Shown here one piece after another: positions 53,246 through 64,000 of a DNA stretch of 64,000 nt (positions are counted from its first letter, which is position 1; each line of letters starts with the position of its first letter). Source of the DNA: Brassica napus (lineage: Eukaryota; Streptophyta; Magnoliopsida; Brassicales; Brassicaceae); assembly GCF_020379485.1 (NCBI RefSeq), contig NC_063450.1, forward strand, positions 44,544,681 through 44,608,680, read 5' to 3'. The notes beneath the pieces are model-generated. The model ran no database searches. It had not been told where the DNA came from and saw only the letters and a list, made by a program, of their open reading frames with translations. Position numbers and translations under genes: made by a program.

Positions 53246-54690
53246 AATGGAGTGTACCATCATTGTTATATCTTGATCCTCCTACTAAAGAGTCAGAACT
53301 AGAAGTTCGACGAATTATGCATTTACAGAGTATAGCTAACCAGCTACCTGATGCATTTGTAGATACCAAGACGGTAACTAAATCTCATATACCACCTGCA
53401 AATGCTCCTGCTCGTATCAAAATGCCAAATGAACAAGAAAAGGAGGATGACACACGAGAGCCAAAAACACGCCTGAAGCGTGGTAGACCTGTTGGTTCTA
53501 AGGATAAGAATCCTAGGAAACAGAAGAAAGCTGAAATATATGATGCACCCAAAATAGCAGAAAATATTTTGGAAGAAATAAATGATAAGAATTTTGATGA
53601 ATCAGAGCATAATGAATCAGAGCATCATGAATCGAAAGATAATCATGAGATTTCTATTAATTACATCCATAATAAAAGGATATGGAATAGAAATGAACAA
53701 AACGACATTGATGATGCTTTCTCATATATTGTGTCAAGTGAAATAAATGAAGAAATCGATGATCCAGAACCAAAATCTGTCTATGAATGTCAAAAGAGAC
53801 ATGATTGGGAACAATGGAAAAATACAATACAAGCTGAACTTGATTCGCTTAATAAACGAAAAGTATTTGAATCTATTGTGCTCACACCTGCAGATGTGAG
53901 ACCAGTTGGATACAAATGGGTTTTCGTTCGAAAGCGAAATGAGAAAAATGAGATTACGAGATACAAAGCTCGTCTAGTGGCTCAAGGTTTTTCTCAAAGA
54001 CCTGGAATCGATTATGAAGAAACGTATTCTCCAGTTATGGATGCCATTACATTTAGATTCCTGATGAGTCTAGCAGCTGATAAAAATCTAGAGATGCGTC
54101 TCATGGATGTGTTTACAGCTTATCTATATGGATCATTAGACACTGATATCTACATGAAAGTTCATGATGGATTTAAAATGCCAGAAGCATTAAGTTCCAA
54201 ACCTAAAGAGTTATGTGCAATAAAATTGCAAAGATTATTATATGGGTTAAAGCAATCTGGACGTATGTGGTATAATCGTCTCAGTGATCATTTAACAAAA
54301 GAAGGATATGTGAATGATCCTATATGCCCATGTGTTTTCATCAAGAAAACAATATCTGGATTTTTAATAATCGCGTTATATGTTGATGATCTTAACATTA
54401 CCGGAACTCAAAAAGAAATACAAAAGGCATCAGACTATCTCAAAGGAGAATTTGAGATGAAAGATCTTGGACAGACACAGTATTGTCTTGGCCTACAAAT
54501 AGAACATTCACAAAATGGTATATTTGTGCATCAATCCACATACACTAAAAGAGTGTTGAAACGATTTAACATGGATAAATCAACTCCTCTTAGCACCCGA
54601 TGGTCGTTAGGTCACTTAATATTGAAAGTGATCCATTTCGACCACCTGAGGAAAAAGAAGAGATACTTGGTCCGGAAGTACCATATCTAA
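53238..54690 (+). pseudogene. Copia 2 pol part 2: reverse transcriptase
   Basis: Continues from the integrase frame as WSVPSLLYLDPPTKESELEV, through a charged linker, to the reverse transcriptase: VGYKWVFVRKRNEKNEITRY, LVAQGFSQRPGIDYEETYSP, MDVFTAYLYGSLDTDIYM, KLQRLLYGLKQSGRMWYNRL and the catalytic YVDD (ALYVDDLNITG). At about 54598 (AGCACCCGATGG) the frame shifts, and the remainder to 54690 is out of register. Confidence 0.88.
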
Positions 54691-55376
54691 GTGCAATAGG
54701 AGCGTTGATGTACCTTGCAAATTGTACACGGCCTGATATATCATTCGCTGTTAATCTTCTAGCAAGATTTAGCTCATCTCCAACTCGAAGACATTGGAAT
54801 GGGATTAAACATGTTTTTCGTTACCTCCAAGGGGCCATTGATTTAGGCTTATTTTATCCTAAAAGTTCAAAAGGTAAAATGGTTGGTTTTGCAGATGCAG
54901 GATATCTTTCAGATCCACATAAAGCCCGATCGCAAACAGGATACGTTTTCACGATCGGAGGCACTGCTATATCTTGGCGTTCCCAGAAACAAACGCTCGT
55001 GGCTACTTCTTCAAATCATGTTGAGATCATTGCACTCCATGAAGCAAGTAGAGAATGTGTATGGCTGAGATCAATGAGCCGACACATCTGTTCAAGCAGC
55101 GGGATTGACGAAAATACGGAGCCAACTATTCTATATGAAGATAATGCAGCATGTGTTGCTCAAACAAAGGACGGATATATTAAAAGCGATAGAACGAAGC
55201 ATATTCATCCGAAGTTCTTCTCATACACTCAAGAGCTCGTAAAAAAGAAAGAGATTGAAGTAAGATATGTCCAATCATGCGACAATGCAGCCGACCTCTT
55301 CACAAAAGCACTTCCTACTTCGGTATTCAGAAAACATGTCCATAACATTGGAATGCGTCATCAGAAGGATCTATGA
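54600..55376 (+). pseudogene. Copia 2 pol part 3: RNase H
   Basis: In-register continuation of pol after the frameshift near 54598: LSAIGALMYLANCTRPDISF, RRHWNGIKHVFRYLQG, then RNase H motifs GFADAGYLSD, SQTGYVFTIGGTAISW, TLYEDNAAC-like ILYEDNAACVAQ and DRTKHIHPKFF, ending NAADLFTKALP. The catalytic Asp of ADAGY, where most elements have ADADY, is kept as D in FADAG. Confidence 0.88.
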
Positions 55377-55521
55377 CTGCTTAATCAAGGGGGAGCTTAC
55401 GTAGTTGTACTCTTTTTACCTAACTATGGTTTTTCCCATTGGGTTTTCCTAGAAAGGTTTTTAACTAGGCAACAAACACGTTAAGCATGAGATAATAGCG
55501 ACACTGGTCTCCAAGGGGGAG

Positions 55522-55793
55522 TGTTGTAAACGTGAAGAGGTCAACAAAAGCTGCACCGATCATTGAAATAATAGTGTGAAAGAAAATTGAGTGGAACCCA
55601 CTGTCACTATTTACACAGTAACTTCCACTTTTTAAATTCTATATAAACAATAACGATCGTTTGTAACACACCATTCTTCTCCTTCAATAACACATCTTCT
55701 CTTCTTATCAGTGTTATCTTTTTCGTACGGGTATAAAATTTTGATTTATATAAATTTATGCGATATAATAAAATTCCAGTTCTTTTTATAACA
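55522..55793 (+). repeat. 3' LTR of Copia element 2
   Basis: 272 bp, similar to 49558-49845 but lacking the 14-bp duplication, with several substitutions and a different centre (AAACAATAACGATCG). Confidence 0.92.
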
Positions 55794-56099
55794 CTTAAAA
55801 CATATTTACAATTATTTACAACTTACAAAAGGTTTTTGTTAATATCCGTTCAAACCAAGGGTTAGTTATCCGTATGACACTAGTAGATGAGAGTTTCTAA
55901 ATTACCACATAATGTTAATGACTATTAGTGCTCTAAAGAACAAGAAACTCGTGAAATTGATTTCATTCTCATTTTTAGTAATATAATGAAAGCAAAGGCC
56001 AAAGAGAGAGAACCTTTTCCTCTCTGCAAAATATCTTTTTAATCTGAAAAATCATTTTTTTGGTATTAGAGAGGTTCACCAGATGGATCATATTCACTT

Positions 56100-58326
<2,227 letters not shown>

Positions 58327-58972
58327 GGCTTTTACGACGATCGGAATCTCGTGCTGAAGAACCCACCCTATGAATCGAAGCTTGAAAGGAGGAGTTTTCA
58401 GCCGATCTTCGTTTGTGGGCTTTATGGAATGGGTCCATTTATGGAAAAGCCCATTTAGTTTTGAAAGCCCATATATTGGAAAGTATTTACGTTCTTGTCT
58501 TACTTCTTTTTTGGTTTCTATCTAATTTAACTAGTGTTTTGATTTTGATTAATTTTGGAAATTAATAACCAAAATTTAGGTGATTTTTTTTTACTTTCAT
58601 AAAAAAAAAATTTTAATTTAACATTTGGTTTATATGCCTTAAGAACCTCATATTCATTTTTTTAACAAAACAGCAACAATTGGATAAAACATTATGCCAT
58701 TTTACAACGCCATGATTGATGATCCTCTCAGCCTTAAACTTATATTCCTATGAATGGATAACATCACAAAAAGTTCAAACTCTTTTTATTGCCCACCAAA
58801 CAAAGATTTTGTCCGCTTTCATTCAATTTTCAGTAGATATTTTCAACTCAACTTGGAACTTTCTTTTTGCGTCTCAAAATAAATATCTTACAAGAGAGAT
58901 AGAAAAATAGTTCACCAATAGATATTTTCAAGGACCTTCCTCCACCGTCCGGAGCAGAGAGAAGAGGATCAA
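58327..58972. promoter_or_regulatory. Divergent promoter region of succinyl-CoA ligase and DnaJ-ferredoxin genes
   Basis: 646 bp between the two start codons. Close to the ligase gene are three copies of GGGCT/AGCCCA motifs (TGGGCTTT at about 58416, AGCCCATTT at 58448, AGCCCATAT at 58466), which are site II-like elements common in genes for mitochondrial proteins. The half near the DnaJ gene is AT-rich. Confidence 0.5.
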
Positions 58973-60832
58973 ATGACGCCAACTATCCTTACTCCGACGA
59001 CTCTTCCTTCCTCGACTATTACATGGCCATGTACCACCACACCTCAGAAGCTCACCACCATTAGAACACCACTCAAGCTCAAGTGTAGAGCTACTTCTTC
59101 ATCATCATCTTCCATCACAGACTTTGATCTTTACGACCTCTTAGGTATCGACCGGGGCTCCGACAAGTCTCAGATCAAAACAGCTTATCGTAACCTGCAG
59201 AAACGTTGTCATCCAGACATCGCAGGAGTTCCAGGCCACGACATGGCCATCATACTTAACGAGGCTTACAAGCTTCTCTCTGATCCCATCTCACGCCAAG
59301 CCTATGATAAGGTTATAAAATAATTTTTTCTTTAGAAAAAAAATATTGACTCCAATATAATTCTTTTACATTAATTTCTCTTTTGTCTTTTACTTAAAAT
59401 AAAAAATAATATATACTATATATTTTAATAATTAAATAAAAAACTTTATATTTGATTGTTTTTTTTTTTTTTTGTGAAAAAACCTTAACCAACATCTAAT
59501 TTGAAACGAAGGTATATATTGCTTCTTTGATTTTTGAAGTTTTCTTGAAGGTCACGCTAAAATAAATAGGGTTGCTTGTTGCAGGAGCAAGCGAAACTGG
59601 AAGAGCTAAGAGGCTACACAGGGAAACCGGTCTACTCGGTTTGGTGTGGACCAGAGACAGAGCAACGAGCTGTGTTTGTGGATGAGGTCAAGTGCGTTGG
59701 TTGCTTGAAGTGTGCTTTGTGTGCAGAGAGAACATTTGCTATCGAAACAGCTCACGGGAGAGCTAGGGTTGTCGCTCAATGGGCTGATCCTGAGTCCAAA
59801 ATCAAAGAAGCCATCGAAGCTTGCCCCATAGACTGCATCTCGTAAGCACATAAACGAATGATACATGTAGTTAATGATCTAGATTTTTCGATCTCTATAT
59901 GATTAGAGTCTTTATGAGATGTGCAGAATGGTGGAGAGATCTGACCTTGCGCCATTGGAGTTTCTTATGTCAAAGCAACCTCGAGGCAACGTGAGGATAG
60001 GGGTTGGAAACACGGTTGGTGAGCGTGTCTCCAACGTGTTTGTTGATGTCAAGAAGTTCCAGCAAAGATACGCAGAAGCCATGAGCAAGACCACAAGAGA
60101 TAGCTCACAGGTGAGTGTGTCTTTTACATTGTCTTAAGCTGCAACTTTAACTGTCAGATACTAAGTAGCTATGTGTCTTTTGAGCAGGAGAGTGACTTGC
60201 AGAGGGAAGTAAGAATGAGTGCAGTGGAAGCAATCAGGTCTATCTCCAACTGGCTATACTGGAGATCATCACCCTACTCAAAACCATTGAGTCCTGATTC
60301 AAACATGAGTCTCACTTTCACCAAACGTAAGAAAGCAGCAGATCCAGACATCAAAAAGCTTCAGGATGCTGTTGCAGCAATGAAACAAGCAGAACAGAGC
60401 GGTGAATCCAAAGAAAAACGACAACGACCAGCTTCCATGGTTGGAGAAGATTACTGGACTCCATCAAACCTAGCTCTTCCCTCATCCGGAAACACCACTT
60501 CAAAGACTACTTCAACTCCGAGAGTGTCTCACAAGAACACTCCATCTGAAGAGAACGTTACTAGTAGAAGAGAGTTCAGAAGGCAGAAGAACTTCAAGAT
60601 ACACAAGTTCCCAATAGGAACAGCAACAGTAGCAGTGTTCCTGGTTCAGTTCCAAGCTAGCTACACAGCCTCTGAGCTCAGTGACCATATAGGTGGCTCG
60701 TTGGCTCTGTCTATAGTTAACAGCCCATGGCAGCAGATTTTGTTAGCAGGAGTTACCTGGTACTTCATCGGTGCAATGCTGCTCCAGCTTGTAGAAGCTA
60801 TCCAATCCAAGCAAGAAGATAAAGAAGCATAG
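58973..60832 (+). CDS. Chloroplast DnaJ protein with ferredoxin-like 4Fe-4S domain
   Basis: Four exons: 58973-59311, 59585-59841, 59927-60110, 60188-60832, giving 474 aa. A Thr/Ser-rich transit peptide (about residues 1-45) is followed by a J domain at about 50-113 with the HPD motif at residues 80-82 (CHPDIAG), which stimulates Hsp70 ATPase. A ferredoxin-like cluster site follows: Cys150, 153, 156, 159 and the CPIDC pair at 193 and 197. A C-terminal hydrophobic segment (ILLAGVTWYFIGAMLLQL) is near residue 450. The domain set matches the Arabidopsis DJC76-78 group, and the position suggests At5g23240 (DJC76). It is a stroma or thylakoid co-chaperone, possibly redox-linked. Confidence 0.93.
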
Positions 60833-61057
60833 ACCTGATAGATAAATATATGTACAGCATATCCTTTTTAATATTATATGTAACAATGAAGATATACTAT
60901 ATACAACAAGAAAGTGCTTATTGAATTTTATTCCTGACAATTGTATATTAGAGTCAATAAGCATATATTAGTTGGCATAATCAAAGAAAAACAGAGGCCA
61001 AGAAAACTCAATTTTGTGTTTCAAAAAAAGAACATAACAAGAGAAGGTGGACAAGTT
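60833..61057. other. 225-bp spacer between convergent DnaJ-ferredoxin and SET genes
   Basis: Only 3' UTR-like AT-rich DNA. From memory, Arabidopsis has NIC2, NIC3 and SCPL34 here. None is present. Confidence 0.5.
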
Positions 61058-62806
61058 TTAGCTCCATCTTCTCCGATCCTCCTCTTCGTTAACCGGTGTA
61101 TACCAATCCGGACGTTTCTTAGAGTTGCTCAGCCTGTAATTCAGTAGAAGCTCCTCATCACGCAAGGCCCTCGTCGCCACCAAAACCAACGTCTTCAGAA
61201 CCGGAGCGTCCAAACCGTTGCTACCACCTGTCTTAAACCAAAAGCTTCCGAATCTCTTCATCTTCACCTCTCCAGAATCTCCGAAAGACACATTGGGAAC
61301 GTAAGGCCGCAGATCTTTCTCCGTCAAGGGGAAGTCATAAGGACATATCATAACGTTTGGGTTGGTCTCTTTCGCCGGGTGGTTAGCTAAGTGACCAAAA
61401 GCCAAAGGGTTTCTCCTCTCGAGAACCTCTTTGGCTTTCCCCGAGCCTTGGAGCGGCTTGCTCAACGCTTTCCATAGCCTGTCCGAACCGTTTTCTGATG
61501 TTGTTTTGGTGTCGATTTTGACCGCAGGTGTGTAGCAGCCAGTCCACACTTCTCTAGAGTCTCCACCAAGACCCCAAGGCTGAGCGTTGATCACGGTCCC
61601 GTCGTACCTCGTGATGAGATACGAGTTCTGTGAGTCAACCTTAGGGTACCCTGGGATGTACCTGTAGAACGCAGGGGAATAGATGACTCCAGGGTAAAAG
61701 GCTAAGACTGTTCCAGCATCCGCTTGGCCTTTGATGAAACAACCTTGACCAGCGTCCTTGTGAGGTATCACTGACGGTTTGATCTCAAGGGTGTAGCCAA
61801 GTTGATCCATTAATCTCTGCGAGACTTCAGAGAGTTTCAAAGGCTTTGTCTCGGGAACAACTGTGCTGAAGAAGAATCAGTTAAAGTCTTATGATGAAAC
61901 AAAATGACTCAAGTAAACTAAAGCACTTACGAGGCTTATCTGCAGCTGGAGAAGCATTACTCCCACCAACGGCGAAAGTAAGACCGCTTTGACGACGAGG
62001 AGGGGTTGCTGTTTGTGATCCGGACTCGTTCTTGGTAACATCAGGAGAAAGGATTCCATCCATCAAAGAGCAGAAGTTTCCAACTTGGTAGTGAATGTTG
62101 TCTTGGACTTGTTTCTGCTGCTCAGACAAGGAGGTTTTACCAGCCATCTCAATTATCTCTTCTGCATCCGTCTCCACAGCTTCTCTTCCCAACCGGTTAA
62201 AGCTAGCACACAATTGTTTCTCATGAGCTCTAAAAGAAGTGGATGTATTCCACAAGAACTAAAAGTTACAAGAACAACAGCTAGAGCTAAATAAAACCAA
62301 ACTAACCTTGTATACATAAACAGTTTGTTAATGTCTGCTTCAAATTGAAGTTGCCTTGGGTTCTTAGCAAATGTGGTACTCTTAGCAAGAACTCCAACAG
62401 CCTGGAGAAAACGAAACGTAATGAAACAAACTATAAGATCACAGTGGAGAAACATCAAAAATCTCAATCACCACTGCCTAAACTCTTGCTAAAACCCTGC
62501 ACACCCCTAAGATCTAAAATGATCCTCAGCATGATCAAATGAGAAACTTTACAAGACAAACTTTGAGGTTCTTTTTTTTTTTTTTTTTGTAAACTAACTT
62601 TGAGGTTCTTCTTCAACCTAACTTCGTCTGCCACAAACAGCAAAACATATTGGTTCAAATCGAAATACTAAATCCGAACAAAGGCACAAACTTTCTTCGT
62701 ACCCAGTATTATAAATCGTACTAGAGAGGGTAAAAACTCGACAAGATCAACACACAGAAGCAAGAGATTCACTAACCTTTTGAAATTTGTTGAAAAGAGA
62801 CGCCAT
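61058..62806 (-). CDS. SET-domain protein, SETD9-like (At5g23200 orthologue)
   Basis: Four exons: 62806-62777, 62401-62307, 62229-61931, 61860-61058, giving 408 aa. The last acceptor is placed at the second AG (GCACAG), since only that keeps the frame. The N-terminal third has no known domain. From about residue 160 a SET-like fold is seen: [57 protein letters not shown] (the NHxxxxNPN part equivalent to the NHSCxPN cofactor motif) and [17 protein letters not shown]. It resembles animal SETD9/C5orf35. SET proteins usually methylate lysines with S-adenosylmethionine, but its substrate is unknown. It is convergent with the DnaJ gene. Confidence 0.9.
62559..62610 (-). mobile_element. Micro-retroposition scar in SETD9-like intron 1, 15-bp duplication
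   Basis: AACTTTGAGGTTCTT (62559-62573) is repeated exactly at 62596-62610, around a 22-bp insert: fifteen T and GTAAACT. On the minus strand, which is the sense strand of the host gene, this reads AGTTTAC plus poly(A). It sits inside intron 1 (62402-62776). Confidence 0.7.
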
Positions 62807-62974
62807 TTTTCTTTTGTTCTTTATCAACAAACGATTCGTTAACCTCGTCTGTTATAAGGATTGCTAGAAAGAGCTGGACAGCATCAGGAATCGGGTCAAA
62901 AACCTCTGTTGAGGAAGATGACTGCATCTAGTAACTTGGTAGCACACACCCTCCATGGCTGCATCATGCATCAC

Positions 62975-63030
62975 CATGTCTGGGCCTATTTCTTATTAAT
63001 GGGCCGAACACATTTGCTTCTGGGCCATTT
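62975..63030 (-). promoter_or_regulatory. TGGGCC motifs upstream of the SETD9-like gene
   Basis: TGGGCC occurs at 62981, 63000 and 63021, about 170-220 bases upstream of the start codon. Such clustered site II/UP1 motifs are also present before PFD5 and succinyl-CoA ligase. Confidence 0.5.
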
Positions 63031-63034
63031 TAAA

Positions 63035-64000
63035 TAAAAACATTTTAAAAATTACATTCTCTTATCTTAATGCAATAGATATATTCGTTTAAATTTTAAA
63101 TAAGCCAACAACTTAATCAACTTGTATGATTTTAATCATTATATTATTTTTTATTTTAGTTTGATTGATTGTTTTTGATAAGCTTTCGATATGATTGAAT
63201 CACACGTGTAATACACAAACTGTTGAATTAATTTCGACATAATACCTATTTAAATTTAGAGAAATGAAAATTATAAACAAAATTATTTATATTTATGACA
63301 TGAGTATTCTAGACATGATGAAATGATATTTAAGCCAATGGTGAGAGGCCAGAGTTAATGGCGGAGGTTCGAATTAAAATCAGACATACTGTTAGCCGTT
63401 AGGTGTGTAACAGTTTGACATTCATATATTTGTACAGAATTGTTTTGTGTGTCAGACTGTTAACTTACAATTTATTTATTTATCGACATCAACTTACAAA
63501 TTCTTTATCACCATCCATATACACCTTTCGATACAAAGTAAACATGCGACCTTTATTTATTTATTTATGTAATGTTGTAATCTTTACTGTAAGGCACTAT
63601 ATAAATAAATAATTGCCCGAAAAAAAAATATAGTCATATAAGTATTGCATGTAACAATAGCTCAGGAGTTTTGTTTAGAGTTAGTTTCGTCAGTTTTGAA
63701 CAACCATTTGATTATTTTGTAAATAGATCTTCCAAATTATCACTACCTAGCTAATTAAAACGTGATTAGATGGCCTAACTAAAACGAAGAGTTATCATTT
63801 GGCATTTAATCTGCCTTATTGAGAATATAAAACTCATTAACTTCTTCATAAAAAAAAAATCAAACGTGGCGATGTAATGGAGATAAAGTACTAGGCTATT
63901 AGCTTAGGTTACCCATAGCCAACTACCTCTCATCTGATCCTTGCCCAAACTAGTTCACAATTCTGGTCAATAACACAATCTAAAACCCTAATCTTATTTT
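63035..64000. other. AT-rich intergenic DNA at the right edge, no gene seen
   Basis: No coding frame of substance. The frame at 63403-63612 is low-complexity and unlikely to be real. The window ends with AAAACCCTAATC, a telo-box-like word that could belong to the promoter of a gene beyond the edge. Confidence 0.5.

Larger units (their letters stand above)
49558..55793 (+). mobile_element. Copia-type LTR retrotransposon 2, full length, degenerate
   Basis: 6.2 kb, flanked by the 5-bp duplication CTTAA (49553-49557 and 55794-55798). LTRs are 49558-49845 (288 bp) and 55522-55793 (272 bp), both starting TGTTGTAA and ending TTTTTATAACA. They differ by a 14-bp local duplication (CTGTCAACAAAAG-type), a changed palindrome and point differences, so the insertion is older than Copia element 1. 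A primer-binding-like site TGTTATCAGCACGATC follows the 5' LTR, and a purine tract CCAAGGGGGAG precedes the 3' LTR. Coding order: leader peptide ORF, gag, protease, integrase, reverse transcriptase, RNase H. A stop codon and two or more frameshifts break the polyprotein. Confidence 0.93.

Overview
The window is nuclear DNA from a plant of the mustard family, most likely Brassica or a close relative. The reasons are intron-rich plant genes, abundant plant transposons, and a gene order that, from my memory of Arabidopsis thaliana, follows At5g23370 down to At5g23200. In order: three GEM-like genes, an F-box/LRR gene, STE14A, FSD3, PYRD, PFD5, TCP7, STP11, TT16, succinyl-CoA ligase alpha, a DnaJ-ferredoxin protein and a SETD9-like SET-domain protein. 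Arabidopsis neighbours I would expect but do not find are At5g23330 (between the F-box/LRR gene and STE14A) and the NIC2/NIC3/SCPL34 genes (between the DnaJ and SET genes). That pattern fits gene loss after the Brassica genome triplication. No database search was run.

Bases 1-21,100 hold a tandem array of GRAM-domain (GEM-like) genes at 7527, 17374 and 20457. Flanking DNA shows that an ancestral two-gene unit (promoter-alpha gene plus promoter-beta gene) was duplicated. The left unit kept its alpha gene but has only an orphan beta promoter near 10164. The two units serve as each other's empty sites, and so reveal several insertions: a 527-bp MULE with 9-bp target duplication, a 679-bp foldback element full of telomere-like words, a 3.8-kb Helitron, and a 617-bp insertion flanked by an 8-bp duplication. 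A SINE, a Harbinger-type MITE and a young, internally deleted Copia element (3062-6125, identical 162-bp LTRs) are also present.

Bases 21,100-41,200 are a gene-dense collinear block. F-box/LRR, STE14A and FSD3 are on the minus strand. FSD3 and PYRD are head to head across 330 bp. PFD5, TCP7, STP11 and TT16 follow on the minus strand. All splice junctions below were placed by hand from GT/AG sites and reading-frame continuity, and the resulting protein lengths match what I remember of the Arabidopsis proteins.

Bases 43,500-55,800 are about 12 kb of retrotransposons between TT16 and succinyl-CoA ligase: a LINE with an open 1214-aa reverse-transcriptase ORF, then a 6.2-kb Copia element. The Copia leader contains two unusual things: seven copies, every 39-48 bp, of a small GC-rich hairpin whose stem is kept while its loop varies, and a 55-codon ORF for a two-membrane-segment peptide just upstream of gag. 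These are my best candidates for undescribed biology.

Bases 56,100-62,900 return to genes: succinyl-CoA ligase alpha and the DnaJ-ferredoxin gene (head to head), then the SETD9-like gene (tail to tail with the DnaJ gene). Across the whole window there are at least six short insertions of about 12-23 bp (a T- or A-run plus a few bases) flanked by 8-15 bp direct repeats. They look like extremely 5'-truncated retroposition events.
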